A DNA stretch of 64,000 nucleotides, taken from contig NZ_BAKW01000002.1 of assembly GCF_000614545.1 (NCBI RefSeq), forward strand, positions 124,001 to 188,000, given 5' to 3'. Numbering within the stretch: position 1 is the stretch's first letter; each line of letters starts with the position of its first letter. Below, piece by piece: positions 10,228 to 21,184 of the stretch. The DNA comes from Asaia platycodi JCM 25414. Lineage in GTDB: Bacteria; Pseudomonadota; Alphaproteobacteria; Acetobacterales; Acetobacteraceae. The notes under the pieces are model-generated. The model had not been told where the DNA came from. It saw only the letters and a program-made list of their open reading frames with translations, and did not search any database. Position numbers and translations under genes: made by a program.

Positions 10228-10542
10228 ATTCTGGCCTCGTGAAGAAGCGTCTCAATATCGACTGTTAAATTACGGATTTGTATAGTGATTTCTTTAACGA
10301 AACGGTCTGTGTCGGATGGGGATAGCCGGATGTCTTATCCAAATTATCATTTAAGAGATTGATTTTGCTTGTTAATTGTACAGGACGGCACGCATCTTGT
10401 AGTGTGACATTGTTGCACAGCCGTAGCCAAACTATGTAATAAATATGTAACCTGCCTTGCGGGCATTAACGATACCCCGTTACGAAATGGGAATGTTGTG
10501 ACGATTTTTGTCGCAAAATAACCCACTTTGACGGAATGCCTT
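10228..10542. other. AT-rich upstream region of the TonB receptor gene
   Basis: About 315 bases between the terminator and the receptor start, with no open frame of interest. It is AT-rich and should contain the receptor promoter. I could not identify a defined operator. Confidence 0.4.
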
Positions 10543-13500
10543 ATGACGCCGCTCGATCGAGAGACGAATAACGCCGCAGCACTCTGCGGTATGGTTGCCC
10601 CGTCAAACCGACGGAAACGAGGACTCGCTACCGGATTGATGGGAGCGACCGCCTGTATCGCCCTGTTGCATTTCGTGAGTGAGGCACAGGCACAAACTGT
10701 TTCATCGCCTGAAACATCGACAATTCCCGCCAACGCTGCCAAAGCCCCGGCCAAGTCGACGGTCAAGAGGACAACGACCAGCCGGTCCATGCGTGCGAAA
10801 GCGGTTGCGGCTCCCGTGTCGAACACCGCTGCGGCTGCACCTTCAGCAGGTGCTGAAACCATTATGGTGACTGGCTCGCTGTTCCGCGACCCGAACACCA
10901 CCAGCGCCTCGCCAATCACGCATATTACCATGAAGGATATGCAGCAGCGCGGCATCAAGACCGTGACCGATGCCCTTCAGTTGCTGTCATCCAACGGTGC
11001 GGGCAATCTGACCAATGCCTGGTCTGCTGGTGGTGGATTTGCCGCCGGTGCCTCTGCGCCTTCGCTTCGTGGTCTCAGCACGGACTCGACCCTTGTCCTT
11101 ATGGACGGCCAGCGTCTGTCCTATTATCCGCTGGCCGATGACGGCGAGCGCAATTTCGTCGATACCAACTGGATGCCGCAATCGATCATGCAGAGCGTCG
11201 ATGTGCTGCAGGATGGCGGTTCGGCCACCTATGGTGCCGATGCCGTTGCCGGCGTGGTCAACATGATCACCCGCAAAGAGATCAAGGGTTTCGAAGGCAA
11301 CGCCGAGGGCGGTTTGACCCAGCGCGGCGATGCAGGCCATCAGCGTCTCTATGCCACCTGGGGTCATGGCGACCTGCATAAGGACGGCTATAACTTCTAT
11401 ATCAACTCGGAATATCAGCAGGACGACCCTCTCTATTACCGTCAGCTGAATGCGCCTTATAACAATGGCGATCTGACCGGCATTGGCGGCGGCAATGGCA
11501 ATGCCAATATCGTGTCGGACGGCGCAATCACCAACTTCTCTCCCTCAACTGTCGCTATTGTTCGTCCGGTCACGGCGACGGGTACGAATGCGGGCCCTTG
11601 GCAGTTGCTGAATCCGCAAGCCGGATGCGGTGGGCTTGGTGGCGTCTCTCAGGGCGCTGTTTCCGGAACCACGGGCACAAGCCAGGCATGCTCGTGGAAT
11701 ACGCAGAAATATGCCCAGCTTGCGCCCGATCTGCGCCGTGTCAGCGCTACCGCGCATTTCACGGCCAATGTGACGGAGCGCTCTCAGCTGACAGCCATGT
11801 TTACTTGGTCGCAGGCACGGTCGATCAGCACGGGCACGCCTGCTTCGACTTATGGCAGTTCGTCCTACAGCCAGGCCAAGCTGGCTACGGCGCAGAACAC
11901 CTATCTGCCGGTCTATCTGGCTGATGGCTCGCTCAATCCTAACAACCCCTATGCGGCACTTGGCGAGCAGGCTCAGGTCAATTATCGTTTTGGCAATCTG
12001 CTGCCCACGACTACCGATACCAGCCAGAATTTCCGTGGCTCGGTGCGCTATAATGGATGGCATCCCTCGCGCTGGGGTTCGGACTGGAATTACGACGTCA
12101 ATTTCGTCGGTATGAACACGCTGCTGAACCAGACGATCACGGGCGTCCCCACGATTGCCGGCATCCAGAACGCCATCACGAGCGGCAGCTACAACTTCGT
12201 AGATCCGTCTGCCAATTCGCAGTCGGTGCTCAATTCCATTGCACCGCGCAACGTCATCAATGCGCGCACCCAGGAATATTCGGGCGAAGCGACCCTCAGC
12301 AAGGGTCTGTTCCGCCTGCCGGGTGGTATGGCCAAGCTCGCGATCGGTGGTAATATCCGATACGAGGCGCTGAACGATCCGAACGCCAATCCGCTCGATA
12401 CTGTCAACCCGGCCAATCAGTACACCGGATCATCAACCCGGTGAACGCTCAGGGCAGCCGCTGGTAGAGTCGGGCTTCTTCGAGGCCAATGCGCCGATCG
12501 TGAAAATGCTGACTGCCGACGCATCGGGCCGGTATGACCATTATTCCGAAGGTTTCAGCCATTTCTCGCCGAAATTCGGTGTGCAGTTCAAGCCAACCGA
12601 AAAGCTGACCTTGCGCGGCACGTTCGCTAAGGGCTTCCGCGTACCGAGCTTTGCAGAAACTGGCGGGTCGAATGTCGGTTACACGACCTACACGCCCAAT
12701 AATGCCAATTTCGTCAGCCAGCATCTTAACGCCAACGGCACGCCCAATAACTACGCGCAGAACTACTATATCGGCTCGAACACGGCCGGTAACCCGAATC
12801 TGCGCCCGGAAACTGCGACCAACTTCTCTGGTGGCCCTATTTTTCGCCCAACGCGCTGGCTGACCCTGAGCGCCGATTATTATTACATTCGCAAAAACCA
12901 CTATATCGCGCCAAACCCGGTCGGTACGACGAACGTGGCCAATGCCTATCTCGCGGGTGAAGCCCTGCCGACAGGCGTGACGGTCACCCCGGATATCGCC
13001 GATCCGCAGAACCCTGGCGGCCAGCTCCGTCCGGGCATCATCAATCTGGGCTATGTCAACACGAACAAGCTTGTGACTGACGGCTTCGATCTGTCTTTCG
13101 AAGCCAATACGCAGCTTCCCGGCGTGTTCCATGAAGTTCATTGGTACAGCAAGGGTACCGCGACCTTCGTGCGTCGCATGAACCTGACCAATCCTGATGG
13201 CTCGGTCTATCGCTTTGCCGGAACGCTTGGTCCCTATGGCGCCGTTTCTGCTTCGGGCACCCCGCGCTGGCGCGCCAACTGGTCCAACACGTTGTCATGG
13301 CGCAAGCTGGCTGTGACGCGACCGTCTATTACACCAGCGGCTATCGCACGACGGCAGAAGACCAGACGGGTTCGAACACGGCGGGCAATTGCGCCGATGC
13401 CCTTACCTCAAGCAGCTTTGTCCCGAGCGGGCAGTGCAAGGTCAAGGCTTTCTGGGATGTCGATCTGACGGTGAACTACCAGTTCAACCGCCGCTGGAGT

Positions 13501-13644
13501 GCTTATGCCAACGTCTACAACCTGCTTGGCTTCAAATCACCTTACGATTTCGGAACCTATGGCGGCTACCTCTACAACTCGTCCTGGTCGCAGAACGGTG
13601 TCGTTCTTCGTTCCTTCCAGTTCGGTGTAAAGGTCGTTCTCTAA
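10543..13644 (+). CDS. TonB-dependent outer-membrane receptor; three frame breaks
   Basis: After a long signal region (LATGLMGATACIALLHFVSEAQA) and a low-complexity Ala/Thr/Ser linker comes the TonB-box-like ETIMVTGS. Then come the plug domain (TDALQLLSSNG, STLVLMDGQRL, QDGGSATYGADAVAGVVN) and the barrel with LRGTFAKGFRVPSF. It ends in the aromatic strand FQFGVKVVL. Missing bases near 12430, 12462 and 13318 split it; restored length is about 1030 residues. It lacks an N-terminal signalling domain. Its RPETATNFSGG motif and large loops suit carbohydrate- or metal-chelate receptors, and the ligand is unknown. The start is ATG 10543 rather than the upstream TTG. Confidence 0.88.
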
Positions 13645-13665
13645 ACTTCCAGAGCGTCTGAAATG

Positions 13666-13703
13666 AAAAACCCTCCGGGCTTAGCTGCCCGGAGGGTTTT
13701 TTT
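13666..13703 (+). terminator. rho-independent terminator of the TonB receptor gene
   Basis: The stem AACCCTCCGGGC/GCCCGGAGGGTT with a short loop is followed by a T run, about 22 bases after the receptor stop. Confidence 0.9.
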
Positions 13704-13856
13704 ATGTTTTTGCTCTGCGCAAGGGTGGTGCCGGGTCAGACTGGGTGGTTTGAACAAACCGCATCTGGGGGGCGATGGAGACAGATCCGGTTGACCAAGG
13801 ACGGGGCGGCCACGACCGCGCCCTTCTGCCTCAGGGGAAAATGGAACGCGCCGGGT

Positions 13857-14585
13857 TCACTCCCTGTATTCGGGCTGTTCGCGGTCGAGCTTGCGTCGCA
13901 GGGCTTTCCAGATCATCTGGCCCTGATCGGGATCGCTCTCGAACTGGGCGCGGGCTCGCAGGATTTCGGCTTCACTAGGGCAGTGCAGCGGCACGCCTGC
14001 CGATTGCGCGGCCAGCTGCACACGGCAGGCCTGTTCCAGATAATACATACGATAAAAGGCCTGAGCCACCGAGCTGCCTATGGTCAGTAGCCCATGATTT
14101 TGCAGGATTAGCCCTATATGATCGCCCAGATCGCGCACAAGCCTTTCGCGCTCGCTCATATTGTCGTCTGCCGCGATCCCCTCATAGGGGTGAAACCCGA
14201 TGCGCCCGTAGAACTCCATACTGATCTGGTTAAGCGGCAATATGCCATCTTCCTGCGCGGCGACGGCCATGCCCGCCAGGGTATGGCTGTGCATCACGCA
14301 GGCGGCATCGGGATGGGCACGATGCACGGCAGAATGAATGACAAACCCTGCCGGGTTGACCGGCCAGCTCGTCTCCTGCTGAGGATGGCCCTCTGAATCG
14401 ACCACGACCAGAGAACTCGCCGTGATCTCCTCAAAAAGCAGCCCGTAGGGATTGACCAGAAAGCGATGACCTTCTCCCGGCAGGCGCACGGAGAGATGGG
14501 TATAGACCATGTCGGTCAGATCAAATTGCGCATAGAGGCGATAGGCTGCGGCCAGCTCTTCGCGCAGTTCCTGCTCCGTCTGCAT
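13857..14585 (-). CDS. class II aldolase/adducin-family protein
   Basis: 242 residues, intact. The zinc-binding HSH of class II aldolases is in CVMHSHTLAG, with the later ligand region QNHGLLTIG. The start ATG 14585 lies two bases after the stop of the preceding oxygenase gene, so the two are translationally linked. Family members cleave or epimerise phosphorylated sugar acids, or act as decarboxylases. Here it is the last gene of an uptake-and-modification operon. The substrate is not determined. Confidence 0.85.
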   Translation of the reverse strand: MQTEQELREELAAAYRLYAQFDLTDMVYTHLSVRLPGEGHRFLVNPYGLLFEEITASSLVVVDSEGHPQQETSWPVNPAGFVIHSAVHRAHPDAACVMHSHTLAGMAVAAQEDGILPLNQISMEFYGRIGFHPYEGIAADDNMSERERLVRDLGDHIGLILQNHGLLTIGSSVAQAFYRMYYLEQACRVQLAAQSAGVPLHCPSEAEILRARAQFESDPDQGQMIWKALRRKLDREQPEYRE

Positions 14586-14587
14586 GC

Positions 14588-15621
14588 TCACGGCGTTACC
14601 CCCGTCTTGCTGAAATGGCCAAAGGTGTTGGTGCGTCGCGTGCCTTCCGGCAGAGCAATCTCGCCGCGTTCTCGTTTGGCGATGAGATAGGAATAGGTCT
14701 GCATGGCCTGAGCCCACATATGATCGCCGATTTTTACGGCTTCATATTCCGTATCGCCTTTCTCGAAAGCGGGGAGGGGGCGGATTTCGTGATGATAATC
14801 GCAGGCGTAGAAAAGCGGAAACGAATACCGCTCTTCTTTCACACTGCGCACGCGATGGGCTGTCGCCACGAAAGCACCTGCTGTCATCATCTCGAGCATA
14901 TCGCCGATATTGACGACGAAGGTGCCGGGAATGGGCGGCGCGTCGATCCATTCACCCTTGCCGTTCAGCACTTCGAGACCCGGCTTGTCGGCCAGAAGAA
15001 TGGTGAAGCATTCATAATCGGTATGGGCGCCGATGCCCGGCGCATCCTGTGCCTCGCCGTCATAGGGGTAATGGATCATGCGCAGTTTCGACGGGGGAAA
15101 TTGCGCCACGTCATCGAAAGCGTGTTCGTCGAGACCGAGTGCCAGGCAAAGCCGCGAAACAACACGCGCCCCAGATCGAATACGGCGGCATAATAGGCGC
15201 TGGCGCGCTCGCGAAAGCCGGGGATTTCGGGCCAGTCATTCGGCCCCAGAAGCGGGGTTCCAGCCTGAACCAGTGGATTATCGGCGGGCACCTCAAAGCC
15301 GATATCGAAGGCTTCCTTATGATCCGGGCGGGACTTGTTATAGATTTCCTCGCCTTCCGGGACGAAACCCTTGTGAGAGGCGGAAGCGCCGATATAGCGA
15401 TCCATTTTCTTCTCGAAGGGCTGTGCAAAGAATTCCTTCGCCGCCTGACGCACATTCTCGATCAGCTCAGGCGCCACGCGATGGCCGGCAATATAGAAAA
15501 ACCCGATCTTGCCGGCGGCGTGCTTCAAGGAATCGGCCACTTTCTGACGCTCGGCCTTGTCTTCGGCATACAGCCCGGCGATGTCGATCACCGGAATGGA
15601 CGTGAACGTCTCTTCTGTCAT
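14588..15621 (-). CDS. isopenicillin N synthase-like Fe(II)/2-oxoglutarate oxygenase; one frame break
   Basis: The N-terminal domain begins SIPVIDIAGLYAED, typical of the family. The iron facial triad is HTD (in GAHTDYECFTILL) and the distal His in TAHRV. The 2OG-anchoring R-x-S is RYSF. One base is missing near 15140; restored length is about 344 residues. The start ATG 15621 has CGAGGAG upstream. Homologues hydroxylate or cleave amino acids and related small molecules. Its operon position between an isomerase and an aldolase suggests ring opening or hydroxylation of an imported compound, which is inference. Confidence 0.85.
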
Positions 15622-15622
15622 G

Positions 15623-16483
15623 TCAGAAACTCCTCGTTGGAGATGGGGCAGGGAAGCACCCTGCGAAAGACCTGCGTTGTGCATCGAGCAGCCAGCGATT
15701 CATCTCGTGACGGTCTGCAACGGGCAGGTTGGTGAAGGGCAAAGTATGGGTATAGCCATCCGGCCCGCATTCAGGCGTCAGCGTCGTGCGCGCATAACCG
15801 CGCTGCGCCTGATCCTGCCAGATGGCGCGCCAGAAACCCTGATGAAAGCGCAGGGAAGCCGCATGTTCGGGTGCGCCGGGATGCGAGACCTGCGGCCCCT
15901 GATCATAGCCCACACGGGCCTGGACATGATGCACGCGGGCAATAAACGCGCTGAAATCGTCGCAGGGATCGTCGAGCAGACGTTCGCAGCCGACTACCCA
16001 ATGGCTGATATCGGCGGTGAACAGGGCGTCGGGAACCTGTGCGACCACCTCGAGCGTGACCCATGGGGTGGCGCAAAGCCGGGCACGATGGGTCTCGAAG
16101 CTGAGGGTCAGGCCGTAGGTCTGGCTCAGAGTCATGGCTCGGGAGATGAACTCGGCCTGTTTATCCGCATTCCAGCGGTCACTGCCGCCCAGAACATTGA
16201 CGAAGCGCGGTGCGAGTTGGGTCGCACGGCCTAGGGCGACGTCCAGATCGGTCAGATGGTCGTCCAGTGAGGCTTCCTGACGCGGCACCACGCCGCCTCC
16301 GGTCAATGCGATGGCGATATAGGGAGCCCCCGTAGCGAGTAGAGCCTCGCTACAGGCAGGCAGTGCCTGAAGATCCGGAATCCGCCCTTCAATCCCGTCA
16401 AAGCCTTCAGCGCGGGCCTCGGCGATGCTTTCGCCCCAGGGGCGGGTATCGCCCCAGAGCGTACGATAGGTCTCAAGGCGCAT
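15623..16483 (-). CDS. xylose-isomerase-like TIM-barrel protein (sugar phosphate isomerase/epimerase family)
   Basis: An intact protein of 286 residues. AEARAEGFDGIEGRIPD near the N-terminus, the central SFETHRARL (metal-binding Glu), TADISHWVVGCERL, VHHVQARV and TPECGPDGY follow the order of metal-ligand segments in the AP_endonuc_2 TIM-barrel superfamily. The start is placed at ATG 16483, 11 bases after the receptor stop. It ends one base before the oxygenase start. The substrate is unknown. Confidence 0.78.
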   Translation of the reverse strand: MRLETYRTLWGDTRPWGESIAEARAEGFDGIEGRIPDLQALPACSEALLATGAPYIAIALTGGGVVPRQEASLDDHLTDLDVALGRATQLAPRFVNVLGGSDRWNADKQAEFISRAMTLSQTYGLTLSFETHRARLCATPWVTLEVVAQVPDALFTADISHWVVGCERLLDDPCDDFSAFIARVHHVQARVGYDQGPQVSHPGAPEHAASLRFHQGFWRAIWQDQAQRGYARTTLTPECGPDGYTHTLPFTNLPVADRHEMNRWLLDAQRRSFAGCFPAPSPTRSF

Positions 16484-16493
16484 CGCGGCTCCG

Positions 16494-18761
16494 TCAGAAA
16501 TTATAGCGCAGGTCACAGCCGACCCAGCGCGGGGTTTGCAGGAACTGCACGCGGGAATTATCGGACCCGGTAAAGGAATAGGTATTGCCGTGCTTGTTGA
16601 GCATGTTGTCGACATAGACAGCGGCTGTCCATTTGCCGGTTTTCGGCCCTACCTCCATACGCATGCCGAAAGAGCTGATCTTGTCGGTCACGCCATTGGG
16701 GTCGCCAAGCGCCACCAGCATATTGTCTTTCCAGGTATAGCTGGTCTGGAGCGTCAGGCGATAGGCGCGCGGCATGTCGATACCGTAGCGCGCGACCGCA
16801 TTCCATGAAAAGCGTGGGGCGAATGGCAGTACCGAATGCGCGCTGACGGTGGAAAGCAGCGGCAGGCCGCCGATATCGTTTACCGGGCTGATATTCTGCG
16901 CATCCAGATAGGCAAAGGAGCCGCGCAGATCGAGATTGGGGATCAGATCGTGCAGCGTGCTCGACAGCTCACCGCCTCGGGTGCGCGCTCTAGGGATGGG
17001 GCCGAGGCTGAGCGAGGTGATGTTCATCGGCATTTCGGCCACGAAAAGCGTCTGGCGGTTGTGATATTCGTAATCGAACAGCGCGCCTTCGATCTGCACA
17101 TGATTATGCAGAAGGCTCGTCTTGGCACCAATCTCATAAGCGATCATGTTTTCAGGGCGTACATAATCCAGCGCCTGAGGCGCCGAGACGGGGGCTGCGA
17201 AATAGGCGCCTGCCTTGTAGCCATTGGAGATGGTGCCATAAACCAGCGTGCCGGGTACGATCGTATAGCGAAGCCCCACGCGCCCTGTCAGACGGGCATA
17301 GGAATGGGTGTTGTCGAGGCGCGACAGATAGGCGCCCTTGCTTGTAAGCGCGCCGGCATCGTCAATCGTGCCGCCATTGAAACCGCGATCATCCCATGAA
17401 AAACGGCCCGAGGCGATAAAGTCGAGGTTCTTGAGCACATTGGTCACTGTGCTGAGATAAAGCCCGGTCGAAATATTCTGCTGCACGAAGCGATCGGTCA
17501 GATTGCCGTTTGGCACGCCAAGCAGATAGGAACGATAGCTCGTATAGGCGCCGTTGATCTTGTCCCAGGATTCATAGACGCCAACGTTCAGATGAAAGCG
17601 TTTCGTCAGATCCATTTTCAGATGCATGTCATGCGATTGCGCGAGCGAGGTGTCGTTCCAGTGATAGTCGCCGACACTGATCGATTCACCATCGTAATTG
17701 TCGTAATCGCTGCGACGAAACGCGTTGAAAGCCGTGGTGGAGACAAACTGCCCCCAAGTGAAATCATGGGTGTAATTGATCGAAACGCCGCCGCCATTCT
17801 CATTGCGGCCGACGCGATCCGAGCCGACATTGACGGCCTTATACGAGGCGTTCGGGCCTACACCGACCGTGCCATTGGCAAAGCCGTTCACCGCATCGCC
17901 ATCGACATCCTGAGGCGACATCGAAATGCCCTTGTCACGGGTATAATGAATATTCAGCAGCAGGTTGGAGCGGTCATCGATCAGGAAGCGTGTCAGATTG
18001 CGCAGGCCGAGCTGGTCCTGCGAGCCATAACGCTTGTTCGTATGGATATCGCGCTGCCAGCCATCGCCATTGATATAGGAAAAAGCGGTGCGGTTCTGGA
18101 TCCTGTCGCTGATCGGCACATTGATGGCAGCACTCGCCGTGTTGGTGCCGTAGCTGCTGTAACCCCAGTTGACGTAGCCGCCGAATTTGCCGTCGGGCTT
18201 TGTCGTTTCGACATTGATATTGCCACCCGTGCTGCTGCGACCGTAATCGAAGCCCTGAGGCCCTTTTTCGACGCTGACCATCTGGGTGTCGAACATCTGG
18301 CCGGTATAGAAAACGGGATAAGGGGCGAAGACGCCATCCTGATAAATGCCGATCCCACCCATATTATTGCCGGTATAGTCATCGAGACCGATCCCGCGTA
18401 TCGAAAAGACAGGCGTGCTGCCCGATGTGGCGTTCACGGCCGTCAGTCCGGGTGTATAGGCGGCGAGGTCTTTCGGGCTGGTGATATGCAGGGCCTGCAA
18501 TTCACGCCCGGTCAGGACATTCACCGTGGCGGCTGTGGTCAGGAAACGCTGGGCGCGCGAACTGGTCACCTGAATGGCTTCGGGCGCGGCATGGACGGGC
18601 TGGTGGCGTGGGCCGGCTTTATGTCCCGCGCTGTGGCGCGCTGTCGGTTTCTGCGTTGCCGCCAGCACCTCGCTCTGTGTGCCGAGAAGCACCAGCCCGG
18701 CGGAGAGCGAAAGGGCTGTGCTGGTGAGGCGGAGAAATCCTTTGGGCAGGCGCATCGTCAT
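16494..18761 (-). CDS. TonB-dependent outer-membrane receptor
   Basis: 755 residues, intact. The signal peptide is MTMRLPKGFLRLTSTALSLS. A His-rich linker is followed by the TonB box IQVTSSRAQ and a plug (DLAAYTPGLTAVNA, FSIRGIG, VSVEKGPQGFDYGRSSTGG). The barrel ends in WVGCDLRYNF. The start ATG 18761 has GGGAG eight bases upstream. It lies inside a run with an ABC importer and three metabolic enzymes, so it likely brings that pathway's substrate across the outer membrane. The plug resembles receptors for siderophores and bulky organic ligands of the FecA/FyuA-like superfamily. Confidence 0.9.
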   Translation of the reverse strand: MTMRLPKGFLRLTSTALSLSAGLVLLGTQSEVLAATQKPTARHSAGHKAGPRHQPVHAAPEAIQVTSSRAQRFLTTAATVNVLTGRELQALHITSPKDLAAYTPGLTAVNATSGSTPVFSIRGIGLDDYTGNNMGGIGIYQDGVFAPYPVFYTGQMFDTQMVSVEKGPQGFDYGRSSTGGNINVETTKPDGKFGGYVNWGYSSYGTNTASAAINVPISDRIQNRTAFSYINGDGWQRDIHTNKRYGSQDQLGLRNLTRFLIDDRSNLLLNIHYTRDKGISMSPQDVDGDAVNGFANGTVGVGPNASYKAVNVGSDRVGRNENGGGVSINYTHDFTWGQFVSTTAFNAFRRSDYDNYDGESISVGDYHWNDTSLAQSHDMHLKMDLTKRFHLNVGVYESWDKINGAYTSYRSYLLGVPNGNLTDRFVQQNISTGLYLSTVTNVLKNLDFIASGRFSWDDRGFNGGTIDDAGALTSKGAYLSRLDNTHSYARLTGRVGLRYTIVPGTLVYGTISNGYKAGAYFAAPVSAPQALDYVRPENMIAYEIGAKTSLLHNHVQIEGALFDYEYHNRQTLFVAEMPMNITSLSLGPIPRARTRGGELSSTLHDLIPNLDLRGSFAYLDAQNISPVNDIGGLPLLSTVSAHSVLPFAPRFSWNAVARYGIDMPRAYRLTLQTSYTWKDNMLVALGDPNGVTDKISSFGMRMEVGPKTGKWTAAVYVDNMLNKHGNTYSFTGSDNSRVQFLQTPRWVGCDLRYNF

Positions 18762-18855
18762 GAAAAGGACTCCCGTCAGTGGCTTCCTTCTCATTGAAAA
18801 GGCGAAACGACCTGCTGTTCGATTGAAAAAAACCAAACCTCACTTTGTCAGATCG

Positions 18856-19617
18856 TTACCCATGATGAATCATCTGATCCAGAAAATGACGCGCACGCTC
18901 GGTCTGAGGTGTCTTGAAGAAGGATTCGGGTGGCGCGACTTCAAGAATGGACCCTTTATCCATGAAGACTACGCGATCGGCGATATGGCGCGCGAACCCC
19001 ATTTCATGCGTCACGCAGATGGTGGTGATCCGCCGCTCCGATAGCGTATCGATAATACCGATCACCCCCTTGATCGCCTCGGGGTCCAGGGCCGCTGTTG
19101 GCTCGTCGAACAGGATGATATCGGGCGCCATGCACAGGGCCCGCGCAATGGCGACGCGCTGCTGCTGTCCGCCCGAAAGCTGGATCGGATATTTATCGGC
19201 CTGCTCCGCAATACCCACCTGTTCGAGATAATGGCGGGCGAGGGCGTCGGTCGCATCGTAATGCGCCTTGCGCACCAGTCTGGGTGCCAGCATGCAGTTC
19301 TGCAGCACGGTGAGATGCGGGAACAGATTGTAGTTCTGAAACACCATGCCCACCGCACCGCGCAGCAAAGGCAGGCTCGTTTTCTCGTCGATGATCTCAC
19401 CATCGATCATCAGCACGCCGCTATCATGCGGCTCTATGCGATTGAGCGTGCGGATCAGTGTCGATTTACCTGAGCCGGACGGCCCGAGCACGACGATCTT
19501 TTCGCCATGACCGATATCGAGGCTGATCCGGTCGAGCGCCAGAAACTCGCCATAGAACTTGCTCATCTTGCGCAGGCTGAGGGCGCAATCGGGGTTGGGG
19601 GGCAGATTATGCAGCAT
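18856..19617 (-). CDS. polar amino acid-type ABC importer ATPase (GlnQ/HisP family)
   Basis: 253 residues, intact. Walker A is GPSGSGKST, the Q-loop is VFQNYNLFPHLTV, the signature is LSGGQQQRVAIARAL and Walker B is IILFDEPTAALDPE. H-loop: VTHEMGFA. The ATG 19617 (AGGAGG upstream) overlaps the end of the permease fusion gene by 11 bases, so the two are co-translated. It energises import through the adjacent fused binding-protein/permease. Confidence 0.93.
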   Translation of the reverse strand: MLHNLPPNPDCALSLRKMSKFYGEFLALDRISLDIGHGEKIVVLGPSGSGKSTLIRTLNRIEPHDSGVLMIDGEIIDEKTSLPLLRGAVGMVFQNYNLFPHLTVLQNCMLAPRLVRKAHYDATDALARHYLEQVGIAEQADKYPIQLSGGQQQRVAIARALCMAPDIILFDEPTAALDPEAIKGVIGIIDTLSERRITTICVTHEMGFARHIADRVVFMDKGSILEVAPPESFFKTPQTERARHFLDQMIHHG

Positions 19618-21184
19618 GACGTGACCCTCCTGTTTCCGGCATGACGGGGGTGTCTCGTCCGTTCTTTCGGGCGGCGCCATCACGACTCGCCCAGACGAAG
19701 CGGGTCTCTATGCGTTTCTGCAGATGCAGAAAGGCGAAGACCATAGCCAGATAATAGACGAGAGCCGCCGCATAATATTCGGTGAATTCGAAGCTGCGCG
19801 CTACCTGAACCTGGGTAATGAAAAGCAGCTCCTGCAAGGAGATGACCGAAGCCAGAGAGGTGGTTTTCAACAGGGAAATGAATTCGTTGATCGTGGGTGG
19901 CAGTGCCACGCGCAGGGCCTGAGGGAAGATCACATGGCGATAGATCTGCGCCTGACTCATGCCCAGCGCCTGACCGCCTGCCAGCTGCCCCGGATCGATG
20001 GCGCTGAGTGCCGCGCGGTTGATCTCGACCTGATAGGCCGATTCATTGATCGAAAGACAGATCCATGTTGCCAGAAAGGGCGAGAACCAGCTTTCGCGGA
20101 ATATCGGAAAGAACTGGGGCAGGGCATTCCAGATGAACAGAAGCTGGAGCAGTGTCGGTGCGCCGCGAAATACCGCCACATAGGCGCGCAGAAACGGATG
20201 CCAGAGCGAGCGCGGGGCGTTCAGCTTCAGTGCGATGGGGATGGAAAGCACGATGGCGGCGGCATGAGAGGCAAGGGCAATGGCCAGCGTCATGCCCGCG
20301 CCTTTGAGAAAGGCCATGGAGAACAGGGCGGAGAAGAAGGTCGTCGTGTTGAAGCGCGGCCGTTCTACCGCCACACCCAGCGCCTTGCGGGCGGCGCTCC
20401 CGACATTCCATTTCTTCTCGAGGGCGGCGATCTCGCCTTTCTGCTTCAGCGTACCGAGCGCGCTCGCCAGAAGGGCGCGATCCTGACCGGCACGACGCAG
20501 ATAGAGGGCGAACTCGGAATAGCCGGGCAGGCTCGGGCTGTAGATGACATGAAGCTTCCCGCCCAGCTGGGTCTCGCGATAGAAAAGCTCGACATCCTGG
20601 CTCAGGAAATTCTGCACGCGCCCGACCAGAACCTGCTGCACCACCTGATCCTCGCTCGGATATTGCTGCAAGGCGATGGGCGGCTTGCCGCGTGCGGCAA
20701 GTTCCTGATTGATCTCCTCGATACGGGCGGCATAGCTCGTGCCCGATTCAACGGCGAGGCTCTGGCCAGCCAGCGCGTCGAAGCTGTTGATCGGTGCGAT
20801 CTTGCTCGGTGCCACGATCACGGGTGAGGTTTCCAGATAGGCCACGGCATCGAAAAGACGCTCGCGGGATTTCTGTTTCAGAACGCCACTGATGACCAGC
20901 CCGCAACGCCCGGCGCTCAGGCTTGGAAACAGCCCTGTGAAATCCATGGTCTCGAATTCGACGGGGACGTGCCAATAGGTACCCAGCGCTCGGGCGAGTG
21001 CGATATCGAACCCGTCGATTGCCGAAAGATCGGCCCCGTTGACGAAGGTCATGGGGGGCAGGGTCGGATTGGTGCAAACCCTCAAGACGCCGCCCTCTAT
21101 GAAAGAGGGGCGCTCCTGTGCCCGGGCCGCTGCGACGGAGAGAAAAAGGGTGATCAGGACCAGAGCCTGAAGAAGGCGCCGCAT
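19607..21184 (-). CDS. fused periplasmic solute-binding protein and ABC permease (amino acid type)
   Basis: About 525 residues, two domains in one intact frame. After a signal/anchor (RRLLQALVLITLFLSVAAARA), residues 25-265 are an SBP family 3 domain (GVLRVCTNP, IDGFDIALARALG, FTGLFPSLSAGRCGLVISG). Residues 285-505 are a HisM-like permease with the EAA loop region ALSAIDPGQLAGGQALGMS. Such fusions are common in Firmicutes but less usual in proteobacteria, where the binding protein is normally free. The start overlaps the lysR stop (TGATG); an ATG six bases earlier is also possible. Confidence 0.9.
   Translation of the reverse strand: MRRLLQALVLITLFLSVAAARAQERPSFIEGGVLRVCTNPTLPPMTFVNGADLSAIDGFDIALARALGTYWHVPVEFETMDFTGLFPSLSAGRCGLVISGVLKQKSRERLFDAVAYLETSPVIVAPSKIAPINSFDALAGQSLAVESGTSYAARIEEINQELAARGKPPIALQQYPSEDQVVQQVLVGRVQNFLSQDVELFYRETQLGGKLHVIYSPSLPGYSEFALYLRRAGQDRALLASALGTLKQKGEIAALEKKWNVGSAARKALGVAVERPRFNTTTFFSALFSMAFLKGAGMTLAIALASHAAAIVLSIPIALKLNAPRSLWHPFLRAYVAVFRGAPTLLQLLFIWNALPQFFPIFRESWFSPFLATWICLSINESAYQVEINRAALSAIDPGQLAGGQALGMSQAQIYRHVIFPQALRVALPPTINEFISLLKTTSLASVISLQELLFITQVQVARSFEFTEYYAAALVYYLAMVFAFLHLQKRIETRFVWASRDGAARKNGRDTPVMPETGGSRHAA

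Noticed and set aside
17592..18797. 401-codon plus-strand frame
   Set aside because: It is antisense to the intact TonB receptor and shows no motifs. It is a GC-rich shadow.
19724..20827. 367-codon plus-strand frame
   Set aside because: It is antisense to the SBP-permease fusion and has no recognisable features.
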